64,000 bases of DNA, from contig NZ_JADQDO010000010.1 in the NCBI RefSeq assembly GCF_015694465.1, positions 62,001 to 126,000 on the forward strand, in the 5' to 3' direction. The translations under genes were made by a program, and so were the position numbers. This DNA comes from Microvirga alba. Lineage in GTDB: Bacteria > Pseudomonadota > Alphaproteobacteria > Rhizobiales > Beijerinckiaceae. Below the pieces are notes generated by a model. The model searched no databases. It saw nothing but the letters and a program-made list of their open reading frames with translations, and was not told where the DNA came from. Shown one piece after another: positions 15,776 through 26,062 of the stretch; within the stretch, counting starts at the first letter, position 1, and every line of letters begins with the position of its first letter.

Positions 15776-18465
15776 TCCTCGATCGGCAGTCGGATCGTCA
15801 CACGGGCGCCATGGCCGCCCGAGACCGGGCTCGTCGCGGCGATAGTCCCTCCATGCGCGTCGACGATTCCTTTGGCGATGGCAAGGCCAAGGCCTGCACC
15901 CTCGCCGCCATCGGCAACGCCAGCCACACTCGTCGGGTTTTTTCCTCGCATGAACTTTTCGAACATGTGGGGCAGGACGTCAGGGGCTATGCCGGGCCCG
16001 TCGTCGGTGATGGCGATGGAGGCTTCGCCCTCCTTGAAGCGGGCCTCGAGAGCGATCACAGCATCCGGTCCGGCATAGCGCATGGCGTTGCCCACCACAT
16101 TGGTCAGAGCCTGATCAAGAAGCGTTTGATCGGCGGAAATGTAGGGCATCTGGTCTTGAGTCTGCACGCTGAACCGCTGCGTCGCGCCGCGCCTCTTGGC
16201 AACGGCGACGACTCTGTCCAACGCTTCTCGCACATCGAGCCAGTCACGCCGAAGCTCCAATGCGCCCGCTTCCACGCGCGTCATGGCGAGCAGGTTGCGC
16301 ACCATGCCGTCGAGCTGCTCGGCCTCATCCTTGACTTGCTCCAGGAGATCGAGCCTCGCCGCCTCCGGCAGTTTGGAACGATACTCGATGAGGCTCGTTG
16401 CTGCGCCCAGGATCGAGGCCAACGGGGTGCGGAAATCATGACTGATCGACGCCAGGAAGGTGTTGCGGACTTTTTCCGTTTCGGCAGCGCTCTTCGCCAC
16501 GGCGATTTCGCGTGAGAGCTTCGATCGCTCAAGGGCCGTGGCGGTCAACTCCGCGAGGGTCTCGAAGAGGGCCCGGGCTTCCGAGTCGAGCGGCGCCTCA
16601 TCTCTGGATTCGTTTCCCAGACCGATCACACCGACCCGGCCATGCGACGCCCGGAGCGGGAAGAAGTACCACGAGACGTTGGGAAGCGTCCCGGTGCCCG
16701 ATCCCGCCGGCTCGTCTCGCTCGTAGGCCCAGCGGGCAGCGGTCATGGACGCCGTATCGAGCTCGTCTTCCGGGGGCCAGGCCGCAATCACAGCCAGATC
16801 GTCGTCGCGGGGAAAGAGAATGACGGCGGGCAATCCGAGATCGCGATGAACCTCCGCCACCGTGCCCTCCGCCACCATCTGGGGTTCGGCGAGGCTCGAA
16901 AGGCGGCGGGCGAATTCGAACAATCGTCGTGTCGCGCGTGCACGATCCACCGCGGCCGCCGCCTGCTCTCGCGCCTGCCCGGCAACAGCGGACGAAAGCA
17001 CGGCAACCCCGAGAAAAATGAAGAGGGCGAGGAGTTCGTGCGGCTGCGCAACGGTGAAGTTGTAAAAGGGTGCGATGAAAAAAAAATTATAGCTGAGAAA
17101 CGACAGGAGCGAAGCAAAGACGGCTGGCCAGATGCCGAAACGAATGGCGGAAAAAAACACAGCCAGAAGGAAGATCATCGAGACATTCGGCAACGATACG
17201 GCAGCCGTCATCAATCGGCCGACGAGAATCGCGACCGTGACTGAAAGTGCGGACCAGAGAAAGGCCAGCCCTCTTTCTCGGGAGAGTGTCAGCCGTGGCA
17301 CGAAGCGAGCGGTCCGAGGTCGTCGGGGCGTGACGGGCGTGACCACATTGATTGCGATGTCTTCGGCTGCGCGAAGAAGTTGATGGGGAAGGGACCGCCC
17401 CAGGAGTTCGGTGATCCAACCGCCGCGCGACCGGCCGACAACGATTTGAGTCACGTTCTCAAACTTCGCATACCGCAGGAGCTCATGGACCAGATCGGCG
17501 CCGACAAGCGTCTTCACTTCATCCGCGCCAAGGCTCTCCGCGAGCCGCATGGCGTCGGCAACACGCCTGCGGGCAGTGGCGCTGAGCCGTGCGAAGGGCC
17601 GCTCCACCGTGACCGCCAGGAGAGGCGCGCCGATCAGATCGGCCAGGCGCTTGGCATGCCGCACGACCATCGACGAAGTCTCGTCGGGGCCGATACAAAC
17701 CAGGATCCGCTCGCCCGCGGCCCAAGGCCCTTCCACGCCCTCACCCTGCATTCGCTCGAGCAGATCGCTGTCGATCCGCTCAGCTGCGCGCCGCAGGGCC
17801 AGTTCGCGGAGCGCGACAAGGTTATTGGTGCGGAAAAAATTATCGACGGCCCTGGCGGCCGTGTCCTGGACATAGACCTTTCCCTCCGCAAGCCGCTTCA
17901 AAAGCTCATCGGGGGGCAGATCGACCAGAACGATCTCATCGGCTTTGTCGAAATTCGTATCAGGGATCGTCTCACGCACACGAACCCGCGTGATGCGTTG
18001 CACGATGTCGTTGAGGCTCTCCAGGTGCTGGATGTTCAGCGTTGTCCAGACATCGATGCCCGCGGCCAGCAGTTCCTCGATATCCTGCCACCGCTTGGGA
18101 TGGCGGCTTCCCGGCGCATTCGTGTGCGCATACTCGTCGACCAGGATCAAATCCGGGCGTCGCTCGAGCGCCGCGTCGATGTCGAATTCCTGCACCATTC
18201 GTCCCCTATAGGGGACGGAAATCCGAGGCAGGATGTCGAACCCCTCGAGAAGTTGCTCGGTCTCCTTGCGGCCATGGGTTTCGACCAACCCGATGACCAC
18301 GTCCGTGCCGCCCTGCCGGGCCAACCGCGCGGCCTCCAGCATGCCATAGGTCTTACCAACGCCGGGAGCCGCCCCAAGAAAGATCTTGAGGCGGCCGCGG
18401 CCTTCCCGGTTCGCGCGCGCGAGGAGCGCCTCTGGCGAAGCGCGGGGCTTGTCGGTCAGACCCAT
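15772..18465 (-). CDS. kdpD: K+ sensor histidine kinase KdpD
   Basis: The 897-residue sensor has the N-terminal KdpD domain with a Walker-A-like G-A-A-P-G-V-G-K-T at 31-39, a universal-stress-like domain, four membrane helices (about 410-500, DUF4118), a GAF-like region, the phosphoacceptor His676 in S-I-S-H-D-F-R-T-P-L and a HATPase domain with D-D-G-P-G-I and G-L-G-L-A-I. This is full length for the family. It phosphorylates KdpE at low K+. It begins 48 bases after the kdpC stop with a GAGG-type ribosome binding site. Because it sits in the same operon as kdpFABC, the system is positively autoregulated. Confidence 0.95.
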   Translation of the reverse strand: MGLTDKPRASPEALLARANREGRGRLKIFLGAAPGVGKTYGMLEAARLARQGGTDVVIGLVETHGRKETEQLLEGFDILPRISVPYRGRMVQEFDIDAALERRPDLILVDEYAHTNAPGSRHPKRWQDIEELLAAGIDVWTTLNIQHLESLNDIVQRITRVRVRETIPDTNFDKADEIVLVDLPPDELLKRLAEGKVYVQDTAARAVDNFFRTNNLVALRELALRRAAERIDSDLLERMQGEGVEGPWAAGERILVCIGPDETSSMVVRHAKRLADLIGAPLLAVTVERPFARLSATARRRVADAMRLAESLGADEVKTLVGADLVHELLRYAKFENVTQIVVGRSRGGWITELLGRSLPHQLLRAAEDIAINVVTPVTPRRPRTARFVPRLTLSRERGLAFLWSALSVTVAILVGRLMTAAVSLPNVSMIFLLAVFFSAIRFGIWPAVFASLLSFLSYNFFFIAPFYNFTVAQPHELLALFIFLGVAVLSSAVAGQAREQAAAAVDRARATRRLFEFARRLSSLAEPQMVAEGTVAEVHRDLGLPAVILFPRDDDLAVIAAWPPEDELDTASMTAARWAYERDEPAGSGTGTLPNVSWYFFPLRASHGRVGVIGLGNESRDEAPLDSEARALFETLAELTATALERSKLSREIAVAKSAAETEKVRNTFLASISHDFRTPLASILGAATSLIEYRSKLPEAARLDLLEQVKDEAEQLDGMVRNLLAMTRVEAGALELRRDWLDVREALDRVVAVAKRRGATQRFSVQTQDQMPYISADQTLLDQALTNVVGNAMRYAGPDAVIALEARFKEGEASIAITDDGPGIAPDVLPHMFEKFMRGKNPTSVAGVADGGEGAGLGLAIAKGIVDAHGGTIAATSPVSGGHGARVTIRLPIEE

Positions 18466-18513
18466 GAGATCGGCCTCTTCATGCCTCCAAGGTAGGCGCT
18501 CAAGCGGTCCCCG

Positions 18514-19113
18514 TTAAGGGCTCATCTGATCGAGCGCATGGTTAACCCGCAGAACATTCACACGCGGCTCGCCGAAGAGCCCGAAAAGCGGTCCCTCAAC
18601 GAAATTGCCGATGATCCGGTTCACCCACGCCTCGGGGATATTATGGGCCGCCGCGATACGCGGAACCTGCGCCCTGGCATAAGCCGGCGAAATGTGAGGA
18701 TCGAGGCCGCTGCCGGATGTGGTGATCGCATCGCCCGGAATCGGCCCCGGCAAGCCCGCCGAGCGCCATGCCTCGGCAGAGGCCGTCAGGCGCTCGGCAA
18801 GCTTTTGCGAGGTCGGCCCGAGGTTGGATCCGGTCGAAGCCGCCGCATTGTAGGGCGCATCGACGGTCTTCGATGCGTCCGCGGGATCGGCTGCGGTCGT
18901 CGCCGAAGGCCGGGGCCAAAGGTGGCCGTCCGAGGTAAAATTCTGCCCGATCAGGTCCGAGCCGAGGATCTTGTCATCCACAACGATCAGGCTGCCATTG
19001 GCTTGGGCCGGAAAGGCATATTGGCCGATTCCCGCGACGGCATACGGGTAAGCCAGCCCGGTCAGGGCGGTGAAGAGCACGAGCAGGACGAGTGCGGGTC
19101 GAAGATGTGACAT
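18514..19113 (-). CDS. kdpC: K+-transporting ATPase subunit KdpC
   Basis: KdpC is the single-span subunit that stabilises KdpB and assists ATP binding. The 199-residue protein has one N-terminal helix (about 6-28), then the conserved blocks G-S-D-L-I-G-Q-N-F, L-W-P-R-P-S, P-Y-N-A-A-A-S-T-G-S-N-L-G-P and L-D-P-H-I-S-P-A-Y-A. I set the start at ATG 19113, with GGAGG-type spacing in the upstream linker; the longer open frame running upstream is only the shadow of kdpB. It begins 11 bases after the kdpB stop. Confidence 0.95.
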   Translation of the reverse strand: MSHLRPALVLLVLFTALTGLAYPYAVAGIGQYAFPAQANGSLIVVDDKILGSDLIGQNFTSDGHLWPRPSATTAADPADASKTVDAPYNAAASTGSNLGPTSQKLAERLTASAEAWRSAGLPGPIPGDAITTSGSGLDPHISPAYARAQVPRIAAAHNIPEAWVNRIIGNFVEGPLFGLFGEPRVNVLRVNHALDQMSP

Positions 19114-19124
19114 ATCGGCCTCCT

Positions 19125-21182
<2,058 letters not shown>

Positions 21183-21192
21183 GGAGCACCTG

Positions 21193-22902
21193 TCAGAATG
21201 TTTTTCCGGCCAGCATCAGCACCTGCTCGGCGATGGGGCCGAGAGCGAGAGCCGGGAAGAATTGGAGCCCACCGAGGATCAGGATCACCCCGACCAAAAG
21301 GCCGATGAAGAGCGGCCCGTGCGTCGGGAATGTGCCGGTCGAGGATTCCAGCCGTGTCTTGGCGGCGAGCGAGCCTGCGATGGCGAGCATCGGCACGATA
21401 TAGGCGAAGCGACCCAACAGCATGGCGAAGCCGAGTGTCGTGTTGTACCAGACCGAGTTCGCGCTCAGCCCCGCGAAGGCGGAGCCGTTGTTCCCCGTCG
21501 CCGAGGAATAGGCATAGAGGATTTCAGAAAGACCATGCGGACCGGCGCTGGATAGACCGGCAAGGGCTTGCGGAAGAACGGCTGCGACCGCCGAGAAGCC
21601 GAGAATGACGGTCGGCAGGATCAACACGGCGAGCATGGCCATCTTGACCTCTTTGGCCTCAATCTTCTTGCCGAGATATTCCGGCGTGCGACCGACCATG
21701 AGACCGGCGACGAAGACCGCGATGATCGCCATGATGAGGATGCCATAGAGCCCCGATCCGACGCCACCCGGCAGGATCTCACCCAGTTGAATCAGAAACA
21801 TCGGTACGAGGCCGCCGATCGGCGTGAAGCTCGCATGCATCGCGTTCACCGCCCCGCAGGACAAGCCTGTCGTGACGGCGGCAAAAAGAGCGGAAAGTGC
21901 AAGGCCGAAGCGGACTTCCTTGCCTTCCATGTTCCCGTCCGCCAGGTTGAGGCCAGCGTCATGGAGCATTGGCGTGCCCGCAGCTTCAGCTGCGTAAGTG
22001 ATTGCGACGCCGGCCAGAAGTAGAATGCCCATGACGGCGATCAAGGCACGCCCCTGGCGATTGTCGCCGACGAGCCGACCGAACGCGAAAACGGTCGCGA
22101 CGGAGATGACCAGCATCTGCCAGATCTCGACGAAGTTCGTCAGCGCCGTCGGGTTCTCAAATGGATGAGCAGCGTTCACGTTGAAGAAGCCGCCGCCATT
22201 CGTGCCGAGCTGCTTGATGGCGACCTGGCTCGCGACAGGGCCGATCGCGATCGTTTGTTTTGCCCCTTCGAGCGTCGTCGCACCGACAGAGGCCACGAGC
22301 GTTTGCGGCACTCCCAGCGCCACGAGCACCACGGCCGTGACGAGGGCGAGAGGAAGCAGAATGTAGAGAGTCGAGCGGGTCATATCGACCCAGAAATTGC
22401 CGACCGTCGGAGCCTTGGACCGCGCGAATCCGCGAACCAGCGCCATCGCGAGGGCGAGACCCGTCGCAGCGGACAGAAAATTATGCACGGTCAGACCGGC
22501 CATTTGCGAGAAATGGCTCATGGTCGTCTCGCCGCCATAGGCTTGCCAATTCGTGTTCGTCACGAACGAGACGGCGGTGTTGAAGGCAAGATCCGGCGCG
22601 ACTCCGGAAAATCCTTGCGGGTTGAGCGGGAGCACTCCCTGAAGACGCAGGATCGCGTAAAGCAGGGCGAAACCGGCCGCGTTGAACATCAGCATCGCCA
22701 ACGCATAGGAGCGCCAACTCTGCTCCCGTGCGGGGTCGACACCCGCAAGCGCGTAGAACCCTTTCTCGACAGGCGCGAGAAAGGGCGTGAGGACATTGCG
22801 CTTTCCGGCGTAAACCTTGGCCATGAACGCGCCGAGCGGAACGGCGGCCAGAACGACCGCCGTGAAAAGAACAGCTATCTGGAGCCAACCATTGATGGTC
22901 AT
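21193..22902 (-). CDS. kdpA: K+-transporting ATPase channel subunit KdpA
   Basis: The 569-residue membrane protein is the channel-like subunit that selects K+. It shows four pore-like repeats with filter segments, for example [25 protein letters not shown] and A-T-G-N-N-G-S-A-F. Length and helix count (about 10) are normal. It begins 12 bases after the kdpF stop. K+ passes through KdpA and its intersubunit tunnel to KdpB. Confidence 0.96.
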   Translation of the reverse strand: MTINGWLQIAVLFTAVVLAAVPLGAFMAKVYAGKRNVLTPFLAPVEKGFYALAGVDPAREQSWRSYALAMLMFNAAGFALLYAILRLQGVLPLNPQGFSGVAPDLAFNTAVSFVTNTNWQAYGGETTMSHFSQMAGLTVHNFLSAATGLALAMALVRGFARSKAPTVGNFWVDMTRSTLYILLPLALVTAVVLVALGVPQTLVASVGATTLEGAKQTIAIGPVASQVAIKQLGTNGGGFFNVNAAHPFENPTALTNFVEIWQMLVISVATVFAFGRLVGDNRQGRALIAVMGILLLAGVAITYAAEAAGTPMLHDAGLNLADGNMEGKEVRFGLALSALFAAVTTGLSCGAVNAMHASFTPIGGLVPMFLIQLGEILPGGVGSGLYGILIMAIIAVFVAGLMVGRTPEYLGKKIEAKEVKMAMLAVLILPTVILGFSAVAAVLPQALAGLSSAGPHGLSEILYAYSSATGNNGSAFAGLSANSVWYNTTLGFAMLLGRFAYIVPMLAIAGSLAAKTRLESSTGTFPTHGPLFIGLLVGVILILGGLQFFPALALGPIAEQVLMLAGKTF

Positions 22903-22914
22903 TTGAGAGGCCCC

Positions 22915-23004
22915 TTAAAAGCGCTCGGGCTTGAGCAGCGCCATGACGAGGTAAACGGCGAGGCCCGCCGCGACGAAGCCGCCGAGAAGAAGATCGAGTG
23001 ACAT
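22915..23004 (-). CDS. kdpF: K+-transporting ATPase small subunit KdpF
   Basis: This 29-residue protein (start M-S-L-D-L-L-L-G-G, end L-K-P-E-R-F) is a single membrane helix with the L-x-K-P-E-x-F ending typical of KdpF. It lies 12 bases before kdpA with a GGAGG ribosome binding site just upstream. KdpF is a lipid-like stabiliser of KdpFABC. It is too short for most automatic annotation. Confidence 0.9.
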   Translation of the reverse strand: MSLDLLLGGFVAAGLAVYLVMALLKPERF

Positions 23005-23016
23005 GGGAGGCTCCGA

Positions 23017-23100
23017 TCAGAGCCGCTCGGCCGCGACGACATAGAGCGCCATCAATGCGAAAAAGCCGAGGCCGAGGAGGAGATAGACGAGGTCAAGCAT
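23017..23100 (-). CDS. Tiny membrane protein preceding kdpF (27 residues)
   Basis: The frame ATG 23100 to TGA 23017 encodes 27 residues, with the start M-L-D-L-V-Y-L-L-L-G-L-G and the end V-V-A-A-E-R-L. It would form one membrane helix much like KdpF and ends 12 bases before the kdpF start codon. On the transcript the AAGGTGTTGTT segment before the ATG offers an AGGTG ribosome binding site. Similar tiny proteins precede kdpF in other Rhizobiales, but I know of no assigned function. It may be a second KdpF-like stabiliser or a regulatory leader. Confidence 0.7.
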   Translation of the reverse strand: MLDLVYLLLGLGFFALMALYVVAAERL

Positions 23101-23367
23101 AACAACACCTTGAAGTTACGCTTAAATATTACGTCCGATCGGCATCAAGGCTCGATTGGGAAAGTCCAGCCCCGACATAAAGAGCGCATAAAGATGCCCT
23201 CGATGCGCCCTGCCGGATCCACGGAAATTCAGATGCACTCGTGATCAGCGGCAACCACTAATGCGGCCACGCATCGCCGCCCGCACGAGGTGACGGGCGG
23301 CGGGACAAGCGACGCGGGCATCGCGATGATGTCGCGGTCCTATATCTGTGCTTCAGCCGTCGCGTGG
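23101..23367 (-). promoter_or_regulatory. Upstream region of the kdp operon
   Basis: This 267-bp non-coding gap precedes the kdp operon (minus strand) and follows the stop of the pseudouridine synthase gene. It has an AT-rich patch at 23120-23132 (TTAAATATT) close to the first small gene, the most likely promoter area and KdpE target. I could not define clear -35/-10 boxes or a KdpE repeat by eye. The rest, toward 23367, shows nothing. Confidence 0.4.
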
Positions 23368-24120
23368 CTAGCGCGCGGGTGGGGGCTTCAAGACCAACGA
23401 TACATCCGCCTCGCTGAGCACCCGATATTGTCCCGGTTCAAGATCGTTTGGCAGCGCGAGATCCCCGACCCGGTCACGATGCAGAGCGGTGACGTGATTG
23501 CCGACGGCGGCGAACATGCGCCTGACCTGATGATAGCGCCCCTCGGTCAAGGTCACATAGGCCTCGGTCGGCGAGATCACTTCCATCGGCACCGGCAGAA
23601 GCGGCTTGTCTTCGCCATCGAGCATCAAGGTTCCGGCAGCAAAAATCTCCGCCTCGTCGCCACGCATCGGGCGATCGAGGATCACATGATAGCGCTTGGT
23701 CACATGGTTGCGGGGCGAGATGATCCGATGCAGCAAAGCGCCGTCATCGGTCAACAACAGCAGTCCCGATGTCTCCTTGTCGAGCCGCCCGATGGTTGAC
23801 AGCGCCGGGTCACGGCTTCGCCACCGCGACGGGAAAAGCCCATAAACCAGGGGACCCGCCTCCTTGTGCGAGCAGGTCACCCCAAGGGGCTTATGCAGCA
23901 TGAGCACCAATCCGGGCGGTGGATCGAGCGGCGCGCCATCGATCTGCATCCGCGCGGACAGGTCGGGCGTGATCGCGATGCGCTGGTCCGCATCCTCGAG
24001 CTCGGCTCCGTCGAGCGTCACGAAACCGGCGCGCACCATCTGTTGAATCTCACGCCGCGAGCCATAGCCGAGATTGGCCAGCAGGCGGTCCAGGCGAAGG
24101 GTTGTCGGGGCTTTGCTCAT
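23368..24120 (-). CDS. 16S rRNA pseudouridine synthase, RsuA family
   Basis: The 250-residue protein has an N-terminal S4 RNA-binding domain (about 8-60, R-L-D-R-L-L-A-N-L-G-Y-G-S-R) and the RsuA/RluB/E/F catalytic domain with Asp114 in G-R-L-D-K-E-T-S-G. The block E-G-R-Y-H-Q-V-R-R-M-F is the usual RsuA substrate-binding motif. RsuA makes pseudouridine 516 in 16S rRNA; the RluE/RluB/RluF relatives act on 23S. The neighbour is an RsmC-like methyltransferase that overlaps by 4 bases, which favours the small subunit for both. Confidence 0.88.
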   Translation of the reverse strand: MSKAPTTLRLDRLLANLGYGSRREIQQMVRAGFVTLDGAELEDADQRIAITPDLSARMQIDGAPLDPPPGLVLMLHKPLGVTCSHKEAGPLVYGLFPSRWRSRDPALSTIGRLDKETSGLLLLTDDGALLHRIISPRNHVTKRYHVILDRPMRGDEAEIFAAGTLMLDGEDKPLLPVPMEVISPTEAYVTLTEGRYHQVRRMFAAVGNHVTALHRDRVGDLALPNDLEPGQYRVLSEADVSLVLKPPPAR

Positions 24121-25049
24121 CGGTGCGCCTCGTAGAGTTTGTATCCTTCCGCTTCGACCTTGAGCGCAGCGCGTTTGAAATGCGATTTCAGCACGGCCTC
24201 ATAGGGCAGATGGCGATTGGCGATCAGCCAGCAGACGCCGGAGGGACGCAAAGCCTCCGCCGCGCGGCGGATGAAGCTTTGACCGAGCGCCTGGTCTTCA
24301 GCGCCCCCGTCGTGGAAGGGAGGATTCATCACCACGAAATCGAGTCCGGTGAGTTGAGTGCCGCTCTTGCGCACATCGTCCCAGCGCACAGTCACGCGCG
24401 GATCGTCAAGGTTGCGCCTCGCTGCCTCGACCGCCCGACGATCGATATCGATCAAGGTCAGCCGTTCGACCTTCGGCGACTTCAGGATGCCAAGCGCGAG
24501 ATAGCCGATGCCACACCCGATGTCGGCGCCCCGCCCGGACAGGACAGGCAGTTCGCGCGCGAGAAGAGCGCTGCCGGGATCGATCCGATTCCAACTGAAC
24601 ACACCCGGCTGCGACCAGAGGCCGAGCGTCTCGACGAGCCGCATCCGCCCTTCGGCCAAGGCTTCCTCCAGTCCCGCCAGCGTCGCCGGCCGCTCACAGA
24701 CGCAAATGCGATAGTGCCGCCGGGCCGTCTCGGTCACGACGCAGCCGAAACGCGCCAATTCCTTGCCGAGCCTCGACCCGCCCTTGTCTTTCGGGGCAAG
24801 GACCGTCAATCGCGCGCCCGGCGCGAGAGCCTTCAGGGCAAGCGCGAGAGTGTAACGCCGCTCAATCGTTCCGGGCGGCGCCAGCACGACCATCCCGCCC
24901 AGCGTCGCCTCCCCCCAAAGGTCCAGCGTTTCCGCGCCGGGAATCAGGGGCGAGAATTGAATCGCATCTTCTGCGGGGCTGACCAGCTCGGCTGGCGGGG
25001 TGCCGTAAACACCCTCACGTTTCACTTCGTCCACGGTTACCTTATCCAT
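24117..25049 (-). CDS. RsmC-like 16S rRNA guanine-N2 methyltransferase
   Basis: The 310-residue protein has two related halves, as in RsmC/RlmG: a degenerate N-terminal domain and a C-terminal SAM-binding domain with D-I-G-C-G-I-G-Y at 176-183 and the catalytic N-P-P-F-H-D-G-G at 242-249. RsmC methylates G1207 of 16S rRNA, and RlmG acts on 23S G1835; motif reading favours RsmC but does not prove it. It is the first gene of a two-gene operon with the pseudouridine synthase. Confidence 0.85.
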   Translation of the reverse strand: MDKVTVDEVKREGVYGTPPAELVSPAEDAIQFSPLIPGAETLDLWGEATLGGMVVLAPPGTIERRYTLALALKALAPGARLTVLAPKDKGGSRLGKELARFGCVVTETARRHYRICVCERPATLAGLEEALAEGRMRLVETLGLWSQPGVFSWNRIDPGSALLARELPVLSGRGADIGCGIGYLALGILKSPKVERLTLIDIDRRAVEAARRNLDDPRVTVRWDDVRKSGTQLTGLDFVVMNPPFHDGGAEDQALGQSFIRRAAEALRPSGVCWLIANRHLPYEAVLKSHFKRAALKVEAEGYKLYEAHR

Positions 25050-25171
25050 ATTCGGTTACCGCGTTCCTATACCGACTGGCCTCGGAAGATAAGGACCTTT
25101 CTGTCGCTCCCAGGCCCTTGGTCCCACGTCCACAGGGGGCTTCCCTCGGTAAGGCGGAGTCCTTTCGTTCG

Positions 25172-25211
25172 GAAAGCCGTCCCGCGATCGATACCTCAGT
25201 CGGGGGACGGC
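25172..25211 (-). terminator. Stem-loop downstream of the copper operon
   Basis: GCCGTCCC (25176-25183) and GGGACGGC (25204-25211) form an 8-bp stem with a 20-base loop, followed on the minus strand by CTTTCC. It begins 11 bases after the stop of the CusF-like gene. The U-run is short and the loop long, so it may be a weak or factor-assisted terminator. Confidence 0.4.
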
Positions 25212-25221
25212 CTTGGGGGGA

Positions 25222-25509
25222 TTACATGTTCTTCTTGATCGACGTGACGGTGATCTGCCCGTTCACGCGCTCCGCGGTGAACTGGATCTTGTCGCCGGCC
25301 TTCACCTCCTTGAGCATCGCCGTATCCTGCGCCCGGAACACCATCGTCATGCCGTCCATGTCGAGGTTCTTGATCGGGCCGTGCTGGAGCGTGATCTTGC
25401 CCTGTGCTTCGTCGATCTTCTGAACGACGCCGGAAACCAGCGGCGCGCCCTGCGCGAGCACGGCGGTCGACAGGCCGAGAGCGGCAATGGTGAGGACGAG
25501 TCGTTTCAT
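25222..25509 (-). CDS. CusF-like periplasmic copper-binding protein
   Basis: The 95-residue precursor has a signal peptide ending at A-L-A-Q near 20 and an OB-fold CusF domain. CusF in E. coli binds Cu(I)/Ag(I) with a His, two Met and a cation-pi Trp. Here His43 and the D-G-M-T-M pair (Met54, Met56) are present, but the Trp position is Met51. The binding site therefore would be His/Met3. The gene is the last of the copper operon, 32 bases after the cupredoxin gene. Confidence 0.88.
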   Translation of the reverse strand: MKRLVLTIAALGLSTAVLAQGAPLVSGVVQKIDEAQGKITLQHGPIKNLDMDGMTMVFRAQDTAMLKEVKAGDKIQFTAERVNGQITVTSIKKNM

Positions 25510-25541
25510 GTTTCAATCTCCTGATTTTTCCAATTTCAACG

Positions 25542-26030
25542 TTACTTGACGATCACCGAGCCCTTCATGCCGGCCTCGTAGTGGCCGGGAATGAGGCAGG
25601 CGTATTCGAACGCGCCGGTCTTGGTGAACTGCCAGACGATCTCTCCGTTTTTGCTGACGGCGAGGCGTCGCGAATTCGGATCGTCATGCTCCATGTCTGG
25701 GTTCTTCTGCATGGCGATCTTGTGTTTGGCGTTGTTCTCGACGGTATCGAGAACAAACTCGTGGTCGGTCTTACCCGCATTTTTCAGGACGAACTTGATC
25801 TGCTCGCCTGCGCGAACTTCCACCTTGTCGGGGAAGTACACCATCTTGCCGTCCTCGGTTTCCTTCATGGTGATCGGGACAATCCGGGCCGTCTTCTTCG
25901 GGTCCCCGGGCTTGCCGGTGGGTGCTTCGTCGCCGTGGCCATGACCGGCCATCCCCGGGGCGGCAATCGCAAGACCGGTCGTGAGAAGGAGCACGGACAG
26001 GCTCCCGAAAAGGGACGAAGTGCGCTTCAT
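25542..26030 (-). CDS. Secreted cupredoxin (plastocyanin/azurin-like, blue copper)
   Basis: The 162-residue protein from ATG 26030 has a signal peptide to about residue 24 and a His-containing linker (H-G-H-G near 30-33). The cupredoxin domain has a full type-1 copper set: His90 (K-T-D-H-E-F), Cys145, His150 and Met155 in Y-A-C-L-I-P-G-H-Y-E-A-G-M. I chose ATG 26030 because AGGAG lies 9 bases upstream and the signal peptide begins there; an open frame reaches 26066. It likely buffers copper or carries electrons to or from the multicopper oxidase encoded just upstream. Confidence 0.88.
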   Translation of the reverse strand: MKRTSSLFGSLSVLLLTTGLAIAAPGMAGHGHGDEAPTGKPGDPKKTARIVPITMKETEDGKMVYFPDKVEVRAGEQIKFVLKNAGKTDHEFVLDTVENNAKHKIAMQKNPDMEHDDPNSRRLAVSKNGEIVWQFTKTGAFEYACLIPGHYEAGMKGSVIVK

Positions 26031-26062
26031 GATCGCTGTTCTCCTTGCTTGATGATGATGGC

